From positions 1 through 64,000 of the forward strand of contig JADGPL010000004.1 in the NCBI GenBank assembly GCA_017882455.1: a stretch of 64,000 nt of DNA. The letters run 5' to 3'. How positions within the stretch are numbered: the first letter of the stretch is position 1; every line of letters starts with the position of its first letter. The position numbers were made by a program, and so were the translations under genes. A model generated the notes under the pieces. That model made no database searches. It was not told where the DNA came from and worked only from the letters and a program-made list of their open reading frames with translations. The stretch comes from Solirubrobacteraceae bacterium (GTDB lineage: Bacteria; Actinomycetota; Thermoleophilia; Solirubrobacterales; Solirubrobacteraceae). Shown here in pieces: positions 52,940-60,954 of this stretch.

Positions 52940-54061
52940 ATGGAACGCTCGCTGGTAGCGCGTCTCGTCGGTCCTCTCGGGCTTCCGGCGCTTCGCCGAC
53001 CGCCGCGCTCTCCTGCCTCCAGGCCCCGCCCCCGTGAAAAGCCGTCGCGCTCCTCCTCGGGGCTGCGGCCGCTGGATCGCACGCGCGCGGTGCTCGCGCT
53101 GCTGTGGCGCGGTCGGCGCACGCGCATTGCGCTGATCGCGGTGCTGATCGCGCTGCCGGTGCTCGCGGGCGGCTACCTGCTGCTGCGCAACTCCTCCTTC
53201 GTGGCGGTGCGGCGGGTGCAGGTCAGCGGCGTGCACGGCGCGGAGGCGCAGGCGATCGAAGCGGCGCTGGTCACGGCGGCCCGGCACATGAGCACGCTGG
53301 ACATCCACGCGGGCGCGCTGCGGGCTGCGGTCGCGCCGTTTCGCGTCGTGAGCTCGATCCGGGCGATCCCGAGCTTTCCACACGGCCTGCGCATCGAGGT
53401 CTCCGAGCAGCTGCCCGTGGCGGCGCTGCTTGTGAACTCTCAGCGCACTGCTGTGGCGGCGGATGGCATCGTCCTCGGTCCGGCTCTGCTGTCGAGCTCG
53501 CTGCCCACGCTCACCGGCTACCTCGAGCAGCCGCCCGGCGCGCGGCTGCACAGCCCGTTCCTGCTCGAATCCCTGGCTGTGCTCGGGGCGGCGCCGCGAG
53601 CGCTTGCAAGGCATGTGGCCAAGGTCTACACGAGCCCGGAGGGCCTGACGGTGGCGATGGGTAACGGGCTGCTGGCCTACTTCGGCGACTCGACCCTGCC
53701 GCACGCCAAGTGGCTTTCGCTGGCGCGGGTGCTGGCCGACCACAGCTCGGCGGGCGCCGCCTATGTGGACGTGCGCCTGCCTGCGCGCCCCGCCGCGGGC
53801 TTCCCTGCGGGCGCGGGTCCGGCGAGCTCGCCCACGGGCGAAGGATCCCCTGCGGCCGAAGCCACGGGTTCATCGGAATCGGCGGTTGGTGCGCTCGCGG
53901 CGGGTCTGTCCAAGGAAGGCGGCACGAGCACCACGGCCACCGAACCCTCCTCGAAGGGAGCGACGAGCGAAGAAGCCAAGACGACTTCGGGAGGCACGGG
54001 AGAATCGGAATCGGCCTCCCCGGCGGAAGCCGGTCAGGAAGCGCCTGCGCCCGGCGGTTGA
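52940..54061 (+). CDS. ftsQ: cell division protein FtsQ
   Basis: A 373-residue bitopic division protein. A basic cytoplasmic part (1-60), one membrane span (IALIAVLIALPVLAGGYLLL, about 64-83), and a POTRA domain (FVAVRRVQVSGVHGAEAQAI) are followed by the FtsQ/DivIB beta domain to about residue 280. The last 90 residues are low-complexity Ser/Glu/Gly/Ala, with all eleven Glu codons GAA. It recruits FtsL/FtsB and later division proteins. AGGTAGGG lies before ATG 52940. A hairpin follows its stop. Confidence 0.88.
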   Translation: MERSLVARLVGPLGLPALRRPPRSPASRPRPREKPSRSSSGLRPLDRTRAVLALLWRGRRTRIALIAVLIALPVLAGGYLLLRNSSFVAVRRVQVSGVHGAEAQAIEAALVTAARHMSTLDIHAGALRAAVAPFRVVSSIRAIPSFPHGLRIEVSEQLPVAALLVNSQRTAVAADGIVLGPALLSSSLPTLTGYLEQPPGARLHSPFLLESLAVLGAAPRALARHVAKVYTSPEGLTVAMGNGLLAYFGDSTLPHAKWLSLARVLADHSSAGAAYVDVRLPARPAAGFPAGAGPASSPTGEGSPAAEATGSSESAVGALAAGLSKEGGTSTTATEPSSKGATSEEAKTTSGGTGESESASPAEAGQEAPAPGG

Positions 54062-54069
54062 TAGGCTAA

Positions 54070-54090
54070 GCCTCGACCTGAGGTTGAGGC
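54070..54090 (+). terminator. hairpin after ftsQ
   Basis: GCCTCGACC (54070-54078) pairs with GGTTGAGGC (54082-54090) with one G-U pair and a TGA loop. It begins eight bases after the ftsQ stop, but no T-run follows, so it is only a possible terminator between the dcw operon and the ftsZ promoter. Confidence 0.4.
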
Positions 54091-54166
54091 AGCTGGAATG
54101 CCATTCTCAGGTGGTGGTTGAGAGTCCTGGGATCTGCAACGATTCTTGCGAGACTCGGGGGCGTCG

Positions 54167-54195
54167 TTGACAGGGCGAAGATCCCTGCATAACGT
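54167..54195 (+). promoter_or_regulatory. ftsZ promoter
   Basis: TTGACA (54167-54172), a perfect -35, lies 17 bp before TAACGT (54190-54195). The start would be near 54202, about 68 nt before ftsZ. This gives ftsZ its own expression apart from the long upstream operon. Confidence 0.75.
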
Positions 54196-54244
54196 GCACA
54201 ACCCGGCGGTCCAGCGATCAGTATGCTGCGAACCCTCAATTCCT

Positions 54245-54259
54245 ACCGAAGGCTTCGGT
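54245..54259 (+). other. hairpin in the ftsZ leader
   Basis: ACCGAAG-G-CTTCGGT forms a small stem just before the ftsZ start (11 bases to the ATG). The only Shine-Dalgarno-like bases (GAAGG) lie inside the stem, so folding could limit ribosome access. Confidence 0.4.
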
Positions 54260-54269
54260 CAGAACCATC

Positions 54270-55346
54270 ATGGAGAGCAGCTCTAGCTATCTGGCAGTGA
54301 TCAAGGTCGTGGGCGTGGGCGGCGGCGGCACCAACGCGGTCAGCCGCATGGTCGACGCGGGTCTGCGCGGCGTGGAGTTCATCGCGGCCAACACGGACGC
54401 CCAGGCGCTCGCCATGTGCGACGCCGACATCAAGCTCAACATAGGCCACGACTCGACCAAGGGCCTCGGCGCGGGCGCCAACCCGGACGTGGGTCTCGCA
54501 GCCGCCTCGGAGTCGCGGGACGACATCAAGGAGGCGCTGAAGGGCGCTGACATGGTGTTCGTGACTGCGGGCGAGGGCGGCGGCACGGGCACGGGCGCGG
54601 CCCCGGTGATCGCGGAGATCGCCAAGAATGAGATCGGCGCGCTCACGGTGGGCGTGGTGACGCGCCCGTTCGACTTCGAGGGCTCCCAGCGCGGCCGTCA
54701 GGCGACCGAGGGGATCGAGCGCCTGCGCGAGGTGGTGGACACGCTGATCGTGATCCCCAACGAGAAGCTGCTGGCTGTGGTCGAGCGGCGCACCTCGATG
54801 CTGGACGCCTTCCGCGAGGCCGACAATGTCCTGCGCCAGGGCGTCCAGGGAATAACCGACCTGATCACGATCCCCGGGCTGATCAACCTCGACTTCGCCG
54901 ACGTGCGCACGATCATGCACGACGCGGGCTCGGCCCTGATGGGCATCGGCACGGCAAGCGGCGAGAGCCGCAGCGCGGACGCGGCCAGGGCGGCGATCTC
55001 CTCGCCGCTGCTGGAAGAGTCGGTCGATGGAGCCACGGGCATCCTCCTGAACATCACCGGGGGCAAGGACCTGGGCCTGTTCGAGGTCAATGACGCCGCC
55101 GAGATCATCCAGAACGCGGCTGACGCCAACGCCAACATCATCTTCGGCGCGGTGATCGACGAGGGCATGTCCGATGAGGTCCGCGTGACGGTCATCGGGA
55201 CCGGCTTCGACCACCGCCCCGGCCGCAGCGCAGCACGCGCCAGTCGCACGACGCGTCCGGATCGCGGACCGAGCATCTCAGAGCGCCAGCGCTCCACCCT
55301 GGAGATCTCAGACGACGACATCGACGTCCCGCCGTTCTTGCGGTAG
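54270..55346 (+). CDS. ftsZ: cell division protein FtsZ
   Basis: A 358-residue tubulin-like GTPase that forms the Z ring. [13 protein letters not shown], the tubulin signature [18 protein letters not shown] and the T7 loop [11 protein letters not shown] are all present. A short linker (about 320-345) leads to the conserved C-terminal peptide [11 protein letters not shown], which binds FtsZ partners such as SepF and FtsW. ftsA is absent, as in Actinobacteria. The usual downstream ylmD/yggS/sepF genes are also not here. Confidence 0.97.
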   Translation: MESSSSYLAVIKVVGVGGGGTNAVSRMVDAGLRGVEFIAANTDAQALAMCDADIKLNIGHDSTKGLGAGANPDVGLAAASESRDDIKEALKGADMVFVTAGEGGGTGTGAAPVIAEIAKNEIGALTVGVVTRPFDFEGSQRGRQATEGIERLREVVDTLIVIPNEKLLAVVERRTSMLDAFREADNVLRQGVQGITDLITIPGLINLDFADVRTIMHDAGSALMGIGTASGESRSADAARAAISSPLLEESVDGATGILLNITGGKDLGLFEVNDAAEIIQNAADANANIIFGAVIDEGMSDEVRVTVIGTGFDHRPGRSAARASRTTRPDRGPSISERQRSTLEISDDDIDVPPFLR

Positions 55347-55382
55347 GCGGCTCGCTGAGACTCATTCTTTGAGCTGAAAGCT

Positions 55383-55452
55383 CAGATGGCGCATGCGCCA
55401 TCTGGCGGGAGCCCACATGTGGGCTCCCGACGGGCCGCACATGTGCGGCCCG
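55383..55452. repeat. three tandem perfect palindromes, centres 24 bp apart
   Basis: Perfect palindromes of 22 bp (55383-55404, half-site CAGATGGCGCA), 24 bp (55406-55429, half-site CGGGAGCCCACA) and 22 bp (55431-55452, half-site CGGGCCGCACA). Their centres are at 55393.5, 55417.5 and 55441.5. The inner bases are alike (CATG core) while the outer arms differ. A smaller hairpin (TGAGCT-GAA-AGCTCA, 55370-55384) precedes and another (CCGAA-GGGA-TTCGG, 55462-55475) follows. They lie 36 bp behind ftsZ. They may be a terminator cluster, a protein-binding array or a structured RNA. Confidence 0.75.
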
Positions 55453-55454
55453 AA

Positions 55455-55691
55455 CTACTGGCCGAAGGGATTCGGTGCTGCTCGAGTGACTGGTCGTTCG
55501 TCGGCGGGTTGCCTCGAGCGCATCCACCGGTGGATCTTCACGAGTAGCAGCGACGCAGCGAGCCCGGCAAGCAGTATCCAGAACATGCAGCCGGTAGCGA
55601 TGGCTGTGAGACCGAACACCATCACGTGCGGGATGGTGGCGAAGGGGCTGGCGCGGCCCCTGCGATTGGCCTTGCCCGAGTCGCGCGACAT
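55455..55691 (-). CDS. small putative membrane protein
   Basis: A 78-residue protein. After a basic, polar start of about 22 residues it has one long hydrophobic stretch (MVFGLTAIATGCMFWILLAG, continuing LAASLLLVKI) that could span the membrane once or as a hairpin, then a polar tail ending APNPFGQ. Codon third positions are GC-rich in the first two thirds. It is divergent from hicB (29 bp between starts) and converges on ftsZ. No family is recognised and no strong ribosome binding site is seen, so its reality is likely but not certain. Confidence 0.5.
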   Translation of the reverse strand: MSRDSGKANRRGRASPFATIPHVMVFGLTAIATGCMFWILLAGLAASLLLVKIHRWMRSRQPADERPVTRAAPNPFGQ

Positions 55692-55720
55692 CCAATCGAG
55701 CAGTCGGGCGTCCCAGGGGA

Positions 55721-55942
55721 GTGCCTGAGCAGCTCGATTTGACTATCGTCTACGAGTCCGGGGAGGACGGCTGGATTCTCGCGTCGATCCCGGAGGTCGC
55801 CGGCGTCTTCAGCCAGGGTCGCACGCGAGACGAGGCGCGAGCCAACGTCATCGACGCCCTGCGGCTCATGCTCTCGCCCGCGCCCGGTGACATCGACGAT
55901 CAACGCGAGCGCGAGGCACTGCATCTGACCATCGCTGCGTGA
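55721..55942 (+). CDS. hicB: HicB-family antitoxin
   Basis: A 73-residue protein with the HicB fold: LTIVYESGEDGWILASIPEVAGVFSQG is split by strands that end in the typical PEVxGxxxxGxTxxEAxxNxxEAL pattern (TRDEARANVIDALRLML). HicB proteins neutralise the HicA mRNA interferase. This form has only the partial RNase H-like domain and no added DNA-binding domain. GGGGA lies just before GTG 55721. The partner hicA is only a stub (55939-55986), so this is a solitary antitoxin. Confidence 0.8.
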   Translation: MPEQLDLTIVYESGEDGWILASIPEVAGVFSQGRTRDEARANVIDALRLMLSPAPGDIDDQREREALHLTIAA

Positions 55943-55986
55943 AGCGACGAGATCTGGAGCGCCACGAACGGGTCAGGGTACGCTGA
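55939..55986 (+). pseudogene. hicA: truncated hicA toxin remnant
   Basis: GTG 55939 overlaps the hicB stop as GTGA and opens VKRRDLERHERVRVR before a TGA. Complete HicA toxins begin very similarly (MKRRDLxRHLxxxGC) and continue for 50-60 residues with the catalytic His in a GSHxxW/Y motif, none of which is present. The position directly behind hicB supports a decayed toxin gene. The final TGA overlaps a -10 box of the next small gene. Confidence 0.5.
55979..55984 (+). promoter_or_regulatory. -10 box for the 55991 small gene (leaderless)
   Basis: TACGCT ends six bases before GTG 55991. It lies within the end of the hicA stub. Confidence 0.4.
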
Positions 55987-55990
55987 GCCG

Positions 55991-56194
55991 GTGCGCCGGT
56001 ACTTCTACAGAGGTCCCGCGATCTGGCCCGCACGTATCGGAGTGCTCGTCTTCGTTGGGAGCTCGGTCTTCGCGCCCCATAGCGCCGGCTGGCAATACGC
56101 GGGCCAGGCTCTGATGGCGCTCGGCCTCGGAGCTGCGGGTGCGCTCGGTGTTCATAGGCGTCGCCGCAGTGCAGCCACGGACTCGGCCGAATAG
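55991..56194 (+). CDS. 67-residue two-span membrane protein
   Basis: A small protein with a basic start MRRYFYRG, a first hydrophobic span (IGVLVFVGSSVFA), a second (GQALMALGLGAAGALGV) and a basic end HRRRRSAATDSAE. The GTG start is supported by the TACGCT box six bases upstream, the leaderless pattern seen elsewhere in the window. The family is not recognised. It precedes gcvT, which has its own -10 box. Confidence 0.55.
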   Translation: MRRYFYRGPAIWPARIGVLVFVGSSVFAPHSAGWQYAGQALMALGLGAAGALGVHRRRRSAATDSAE

Positions 56195-56267
56195 CTGCGC
56201 GACACATCCCCTGAGCCGGGAATCTCGACCGGATGGTGGCTCGAGGGGCGTCGTGTCTCTCGCCCGC

Positions 56268-56273
56268 TAGCCT
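56268..56273 (+). promoter_or_regulatory. -10 box of the glycine cleavage operon (leaderless)
   Basis: TAGCCT ends eight bases before the gcvT ATG at 56282. With no 5' leader there is no place for a glycine riboswitch, and none of its conserved features is seen in the 87 bp upstream. Confidence 0.45.
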
Positions 56274-56281
56274 GGGGCCGG

Positions 56282-57352
56282 ATGCCGCTGACCCTGCGCC
56301 GCACCGCCCTGTTCGACCGCCATGTGGCGGCGGGCGCCAAGATGGTGGACTTCGCCGGCTGGGAGATGCCGGTGCAATACGAGGGCGTTCGCCAGGAGCA
56401 CATGGCCGTGCGCAACAGCTGCGGGATCTTCGACGTCTCGCACATGGGTGAGATCGAGACCAGCGGACCGCAGGCCCTGGAACTGCTCCAGCGCCTGCTC
56501 TCCAACGACGTCTCCCAGATCCCCGTCGGCGGAGCCCAGTACAGCGTGCTCTGTCGCGAGGACGGCGGCGTGCTCGACGATCTCTTCACCTACAGGCTCG
56601 GCATCGAGCGCTACCTGACGGTCACCAACGCCTCCAACCACGAGCGCGACCTGGAGTGGTTCCAGGCGCACGCCGCGGACTTCCCCGAAGCTCAGGTCAG
56701 CGACGGGATCGACGACTGGGCGATGCTGGCCGTGCAGGGACCGCTCGCGCGCGAGCGAGTCCAGGCGATCTCCGACTGGCCGCTTCCCCCACGCATGAGC
56801 GTGGGCAGACGGCGCCTGGCCGGGGCCGATGTGCTCGTCTGCGGCACCGGCTACACGGGCGAGGAGGGAGTCGAGCTGCTGTGTGATCCCGCCGCCGCGC
56901 CCGCGCTGTGGGATGAGATCGTGCGTCGCGGCGCCATGCCCGCGGGGCTGGGAGCCCGCGACACGCTGCGCCTTGAGGTCTGCTTTCACCTCTACGGCAA
57001 CGACCTGAGCGTGGAGCGCGGGCCGATCGAAGCGGGACTCGGCTGGTGCTGCAAGGAGGACACCCGCTTCATCGGCGCAGAGGCCGTCCGCGCCGTTCGA
57101 GCCGCTGGGCCGGCCGAGAAGCTCGTGGCGTTCGAGATCGACGGCCCCGGGATCGCGCGGCAGGGCAACCAGATCGTCGGGGGAGGGGTGGTCACCAGCG
57201 GCACGCTCTCGCCGAGCCTGGGACGCGGCATCGGCATGGCCTATGTGCCTGCCGCGCGCGCCGCCACGGGGACCCGCCTGGAGATAGACGTTCGTGGCAA
57301 GATGCGCCCCGCCGTGATCAAGGACAAGCCGCTTTACAGAAAGGGCTCGTGA
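56282..57352 (+). CDS. gcvT: aminomethyltransferase (glycine cleavage T protein)
   Basis: A 356-residue folate enzyme that releases ammonia from the lipoyl-bound aminomethyl group and forms methylene-tetrahydrofolate. MVDFAGWEMPVQYEGVRQEH, FDVSHMGEIE, YTVTNASN-like (YLTVTNASNHERDL) and GTGYTGEEGVEL are family motifs; GLGARDTLRLEVCFHLYGND holds the folate-contacting residues. It is followed with no gap by gcvH. Confidence 0.95.
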   Translation: MPLTLRRTALFDRHVAAGAKMVDFAGWEMPVQYEGVRQEHMAVRNSCGIFDVSHMGEIETSGPQALELLQRLLSNDVSQIPVGGAQYSVLCREDGGVLDDLFTYRLGIERYLTVTNASNHERDLEWFQAHAADFPEAQVSDGIDDWAMLAVQGPLARERVQAISDWPLPPRMSVGRRRLAGADVLVCGTGYTGEEGVELLCDPAAAPALWDEIVRRGAMPAGLGARDTLRLEVCFHLYGNDLSVERGPIEAGLGWCCKEDTRFIGAEAVRAVRAAGPAEKLVAFEIDGPGIARQGNQIVGGGVVTSGTLSPSLGRGIGMAYVPAARAATGTRLEIDVRGKMRPAVIKDKPLYRKGS

Positions 57353-57751
57353 ATGGCCCAGGCCAGCTATCCCGACGAGTTGCTCTATCACCCCGAACAC
57401 GATTGGGCGCGGATCGACGCCGCGGATCCCGCGCTGGCGACCCTCGGGATCACCTGGTATGCCCAGGACGCGCTCGGCGAGGTCGTCTTCTTCGACCCGC
57501 CCGCCGTCGGCACCACGCTCGCCAAGGACGCCTCCTACGCCGAGGTCGAGTCGGTCAAGGCCGTCTCCGACGTGATCGCGCCGCTGTCCGGCGAGATCGT
57601 GGAGGTCAACGAGGCGCTGTCCGAGAACCCCGCCATGATCAACGAGGATCCCTATGGCGAGGGCTGGCTCGTGAAGGTGCGCCTGTCCGAGCCCTCCGAG
57701 CGCGACAGCCTGATGGATGCCGCCGCCTACAGGGCGACGCTGGCTGGCTAG
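57353..57751 (+). CDS. gcvH: glycine cleavage H protein
   Basis: A 132-residue lipoyl carrier. The lipoylated lysine lies in the hairpin AEVESVKAVSDV, and PLSGEIVEVNEAL and NEDPYGEGWLVKV are standard. It carries the aminomethyl intermediate from the P to the T protein. The ATG follows the gcvT stop directly. Confidence 0.96.
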   Translation: MAQASYPDELLYHPEHDWARIDAADPALATLGITWYAQDALGEVVFFDPPAVGTTLAKDASYAEVESVKAVSDVIAPLSGEIVEVNEALSENPAMINEDPYGEGWLVKVRLSEPSERDSLMDAAAYRATLAG

Positions 57752-57762
57752 GCTCTCCTTAG

Positions 57763-59241
57763 TTGAGCCGCTACACCGCAATCACACCCGAGGACCTCGC
57801 TGCGATGCTCGCGGCGGTCGGCGTGGACTCCCTGCAGGAGATCTTCGAGCGCCAGATCCCCGAGGGCGTGCGCCTGAACCGCGAGCTCGAGCTCCCGCCC
57901 GGGCTGCCCGAGCAGGACGTCTACGAGCACCTGCGCGCGCTCGCCGCGCGCAACACCAGCGCGGAGGATGAGCTGAGCTTCCTCGGCGCCGGGATGTACG
58001 ACCACTACGTCCCCGCGCTGATCGACATGCTCACCGAGCGCTCCGAGTTCCTCACCCCCTACACGCCCTATCAGCCCGAGATCTCCCAGGGTGGGCTGCA
58101 GGTGATGTTCGAGTACCAGACCGCCATCTCCGAGCTCACCGGGCTGCCCGTCTCCAACGCCTCAGCCTACGAGGGCCCTTCGGCTGTCGCCGCGGCGGGC
58201 TATCTCGCAAAGCTCCACAACGGCAAGGCCAAGTTCGTGGTCAGCGCCGGGATGCACCCGCACTCCATCGAGACCCTTCGCACCAACGCCCACGGCTACG
58301 GCATGGAGGTCGTCGAAGTCCCCCTACGGGACGGGGTCACCGACCCGGACGCATGGGCGCAGGCAATCGACGAGGACACCAGCGCCGCGATCTTCGCCCA
58401 GCCCAACTTCTATGGCGCCGTAGAGGACGGAGCCGCGCTCGCCGCCGCCGCCAAGGCGATCGCGACCGAGCCGCCGTCCGCCGATGGTTCCGCAGAAGGG
58501 CGACCCGCGCGCACACGTGCGCACGGGGGCGCGCAGGCGCCGGTCGTCATCGCCCAGGTCGACCCGATCGCTCTCGGCGTGCTCGCCTCGCCGGGCGAAT
58601 GCGGTGTGGACGTGGCCGTCGGCGAGGGCCAGCCGCTCGGCAACCGCCTCGACTTCGGCGGCCCCTCCTTTGGTCTGTTCGCAGCCCGCGAGGAGTATCT
58701 GCGGCGCATGCCCGGCCGTATCGCCGGCGAGACCCGCGACGTGGACGGCCGCCGCGGCTTCGTGCTCACGCTCCAGACCCGCGAGCAGCACATCCGCCGC
58801 GAGAAAGCCACCTCCAACATCTGCACCGCCCAGGCGCTCAACGCGCTCGCCGGCGTCGTCTACCTGACCTGGCTCGGGCGCCGGGGGATCGTGGAGCTCG
58901 GCGAGCTGCTGCTCGCGCGCACCCACTACGCCCGGGAGACCCTCAGCGCGATCGAGGGGGTGGAGAAGCTCCACGAGCAGCCCGTGATCCGCGAGTTCGC
59001 CCTGCGTCTGGACGCCGACGTGAGCGCCGTGCGCCGGCGCTGCGCCGCCGAGGGCGTCAACCCGGGGGTTGACCTGCAGGCGATCACCGGCCGGAAGGCC
59101 GACCGTGGTGGCCTGCTCGTGGCGGTCACCGAGAAGCGCAGCCGCGCAGACATAGATCGCCTCGCCGGCGTGCTCGCGCAGGCCGTTGCCGCAGAGCGGG
59201 AGGCCGCAGTCGCCGTATACCCCATGGCGGGGCACAGGTGA
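57763..59241 (+). CDS. gcvPA: glycine dehydrogenase (decarboxylating) subunit 1
   Basis: A 492-residue N-terminal-half subunit of the split P protein. MYDHYVPALIDMLTERSEFL, TPYQPEISQGGLQVMFEYQT and GVDVAVGEGQPLGNRLDFGGPSFG are typical. A hydrophilic insertion of about 25 residues (from about residue 236, EPPSADGSAEGRPARTRAHG) interrupts the strand before VVIAQVDPIALGVL and is not found in usual GcvPA. The start is TTG 57763; no better codon fits the family start SRYTAITPEDLAAML. It overlaps gcvPB by four bases. Confidence 0.93.
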   Translation: MSRYTAITPEDLAAMLAAVGVDSLQEIFERQIPEGVRLNRELELPPGLPEQDVYEHLRALAARNTSAEDELSFLGAGMYDHYVPALIDMLTERSEFLTPYTPYQPEISQGGLQVMFEYQTAISELTGLPVSNASAYEGPSAVAAAGYLAKLHNGKAKFVVSAGMHPHSIETLRTNAHGYGMEVVEVPLRDGVTDPDAWAQAIDEDTSAAIFAQPNFYGAVEDGAALAAAAKAIATEPPSADGSAEGRPARTRAHGGAQAPVVIAQVDPIALGVLASPGECGVDVAVGEGQPLGNRLDFGGPSFGLFAAREEYLRRMPGRIAGETRDVDGRRGFVLTLQTREQHIRREKATSNICTAQALNALAGVVYLTWLGRRGIVELGELLLARTHYARETLSAIEGVEKLHEQPVIREFALRLDADVSAVRRRCAAEGVNPGVDLQAITGRKADRGGLLVAVTEKRSRADIDRLAGVLAQAVAAEREAAVAVYPMAGHR

Positions 59242-60848
59242 GCCCGATCGACGAGAGCCACCTCCACGCCGATCCCGGCATCGAGGCCCACGCACCGAGC
59301 GCCAACGGGATCGGCCCGAGCGCAGCTGCGCCCTCGGCGCCAGTGTCCTCCGCCGCTCCCCTGCAGCGCCAGCACGCGACCACCATCTTCCAGAAGGGCG
59401 CGCCCGGGCGCCGCGCCTTCCTCTGCCCGGCCCTTGACGTGCCAGAGGTCGACCCCGAGACGCTGCTGCCGGCGCGCTTTCGCCGCAGCGAGGGCCCGCG
59501 GCTGCCCGAGGTCTCAGAGCCCGAGATCGTGCGCCACTACGTGGGCATCTCCAAGCGCAACTTCGACCTGGACTCGGGCTTCTACCCGCTCGGCTCGTGC
59601 ACGATGAAGCACAACCCGCGCCTGCACGAGCGCGCCGCCGCGCTGCCCGGGCACGCTCGGCTGCACCCGCTGCAGGATCCCGAGCGCGCCCAGGGGGCGC
59701 TCGAGCTGATGTGGAACCTGCAGGAGGCGCTCGCCGAGATCTCCGGATTGCCCCACGTCTCGCTGCAGCCCTCGGCCGGCTCCCACGGCGAGCTCGCCGG
59801 CGTGCTGCTGAGCCGCGCCTACCACGAGGACAGAGGCGAGAGCCGCCACAAGGTGCTGACCCCCGACACCGCCCACGGCACCAATCCGGCGACCGTGACC
59901 ATGGCGGGCCTGGAGGTGGTGAAGGTGGCTACCAACGCCGACGGCGGCGTGGACATCGAGGATCTGCGCGCCAAGGCCGACGGCGATGTCGCCTGCCTGA
60001 TGCTCACCAACCCCAACACCCTCGGCCTGTTCGACCCCAACATCGCCGAGATCGCCGAGATCGTCCACGGCGTGGGCGCCACGCTGTATTACGACGGCGC
60101 CAACCTCAACGCCGTGATGGGCCTCTCACGCCCCGGCGACATGGGCTTCGACATCGTGCACTTCAACCTGCACAAGTCCTTCACCCAGCCCCACGGCGGC
60201 GGCGGCCCCGGCTCCGGCCCGATCGCGGTCTCCGGGCGCGTCGCCCCGTACCTGCCCGTGCCCGTGGTCGCGCGCCGCGAGGACGGCTCCTTCGACCTCG
60301 ATCACGACCGACCGAAGTCGATCGGGCGCCTGCGTGGATTTCACGGCAACTACGGCTGCTTCGTGCGCTCCTACGCCTACATCTGCTCGCTGGGCGGCGA
60401 CGGCCTCAAGGACGCCTCCGAAACAGCTGTGCTGAACGCCAACTATCTGCTCGCGCGACTGCGGAATTGTGCCCACCCACCCGTGGCCGAGTATCTGCCT
60501 CTCGCCTACGGCGATCTCTGCATGCACGAGTTCGTGCTCTCCGGCGGGCCCATGAAGAAGACGCTCGAGATCAAGACGCTCGACCTCGCCAAGCGGCTGC
60601 TCGACTTCGGCTTCCACCCGCCCACCGTCTACTTCCCGCTGCTGGTCGATGAGGCGCTGATGGTCGAGCCGACCGAGACCGAGACCAAGGAGACCCTCGA
60701 CGCCTTCGCCGACGCGATCGCAGCGATCCTGAAAGAGGCCGCCCAGGATCCCGAGATCGCCCGAGGCGCGCCCTACACCACCCCCGTCCGCCGCCTCGAC
60801 GAGGTCGCCGCGGCCAAGCGCCCCGTCATCCGCCAGGCCCTCTCATGA
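59238..60848 (+). CDS. gcvPB: glycine dehydrogenase (decarboxylating) subunit 2
   Basis: A 536-residue pyridoxal phosphate subunit that decarboxylates glycine. The cofactor Lys lies in NLHKSFTQPHGGGGPGSGP; GSCTMKHNPR, TAHGTNPATVTMAG, NPNTLGLFD and YYDGANLNAV are further GcvPB motifs. About 40 low-complexity residues precede the family start TIFQKGAPGRRAF, so the GTG 59238 start gives an N-terminal extension. It completes gcvT-H-PA-PB; the L protein is not here. Confidence 0.95.
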   Translation: MSPIDESHLHADPGIEAHAPSANGIGPSAAAPSAPVSSAAPLQRQHATTIFQKGAPGRRAFLCPALDVPEVDPETLLPARFRRSEGPRLPEVSEPEIVRHYVGISKRNFDLDSGFYPLGSCTMKHNPRLHERAAALPGHARLHPLQDPERAQGALELMWNLQEALAEISGLPHVSLQPSAGSHGELAGVLLSRAYHEDRGESRHKVLTPDTAHGTNPATVTMAGLEVVKVATNADGGVDIEDLRAKADGDVACLMLTNPNTLGLFDPNIAEIAEIVHGVGATLYYDGANLNAVMGLSRPGDMGFDIVHFNLHKSFTQPHGGGGPGSGPIAVSGRVAPYLPVPVVARREDGSFDLDHDRPKSIGRLRGFHGNYGCFVRSYAYICSLGGDGLKDASETAVLNANYLLARLRNCAHPPVAEYLPLAYGDLCMHEFVLSGGPMKKTLEIKTLDLAKRLLDFGFHPPTVYFPLLVDEALMVEPTETETKETLDAFADAIAAILKEAAQDPEIARGAPYTTPVRRLDEVAAAKRPVIRQALS

Positions 60849-60887
60849 ACGTGCATGGCGGCGCTGGGTCGGCGTCCTCGGTCGCTC

Positions 60888-60902
60888 GCGTGCCAAGCAC
60901 GC
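60888..60902 (+). terminator. small hairpin between gcvPB and trpS
   Basis: GCGTGC-CAA-GCACGC lies 40 bp after the gcvPB stop. It has no T-run. No T-box features are seen before trpS. It is at best a weak terminator or processing site. Confidence 0.3.
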
Positions 60903-60954
60903 CTCGCGGGGTGGGCGGGCCATTCATTCCTTGCCCAGCTTGCCTTGCGCGTCC

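Noticed and set aside
51773-53743. 656-residue open frame on the minus strand
   Set aside because: It is antisense to murC, murB and ftsQ; Arg/Gln/His-rich shadow composition and no recognisable domain.
55393-55728. 111-residue open frame reading through the palindromes
   Set aside because: Its first part is a by-product of the palindromic DNA and the rest is antisense to a more plausible membrane protein gene.
56195-56281. Glycine riboswitch before gcvT
   Set aside because: The gap is only 87 bp and a -10 box lies eight bases before the start codon; no conserved riboswitch core could be matched.
60849-60954. T-box or trp attenuator before trpS
   Set aside because: No AGGGTGG-type T-box sequence, specifier loop or terminator with T-run is present.
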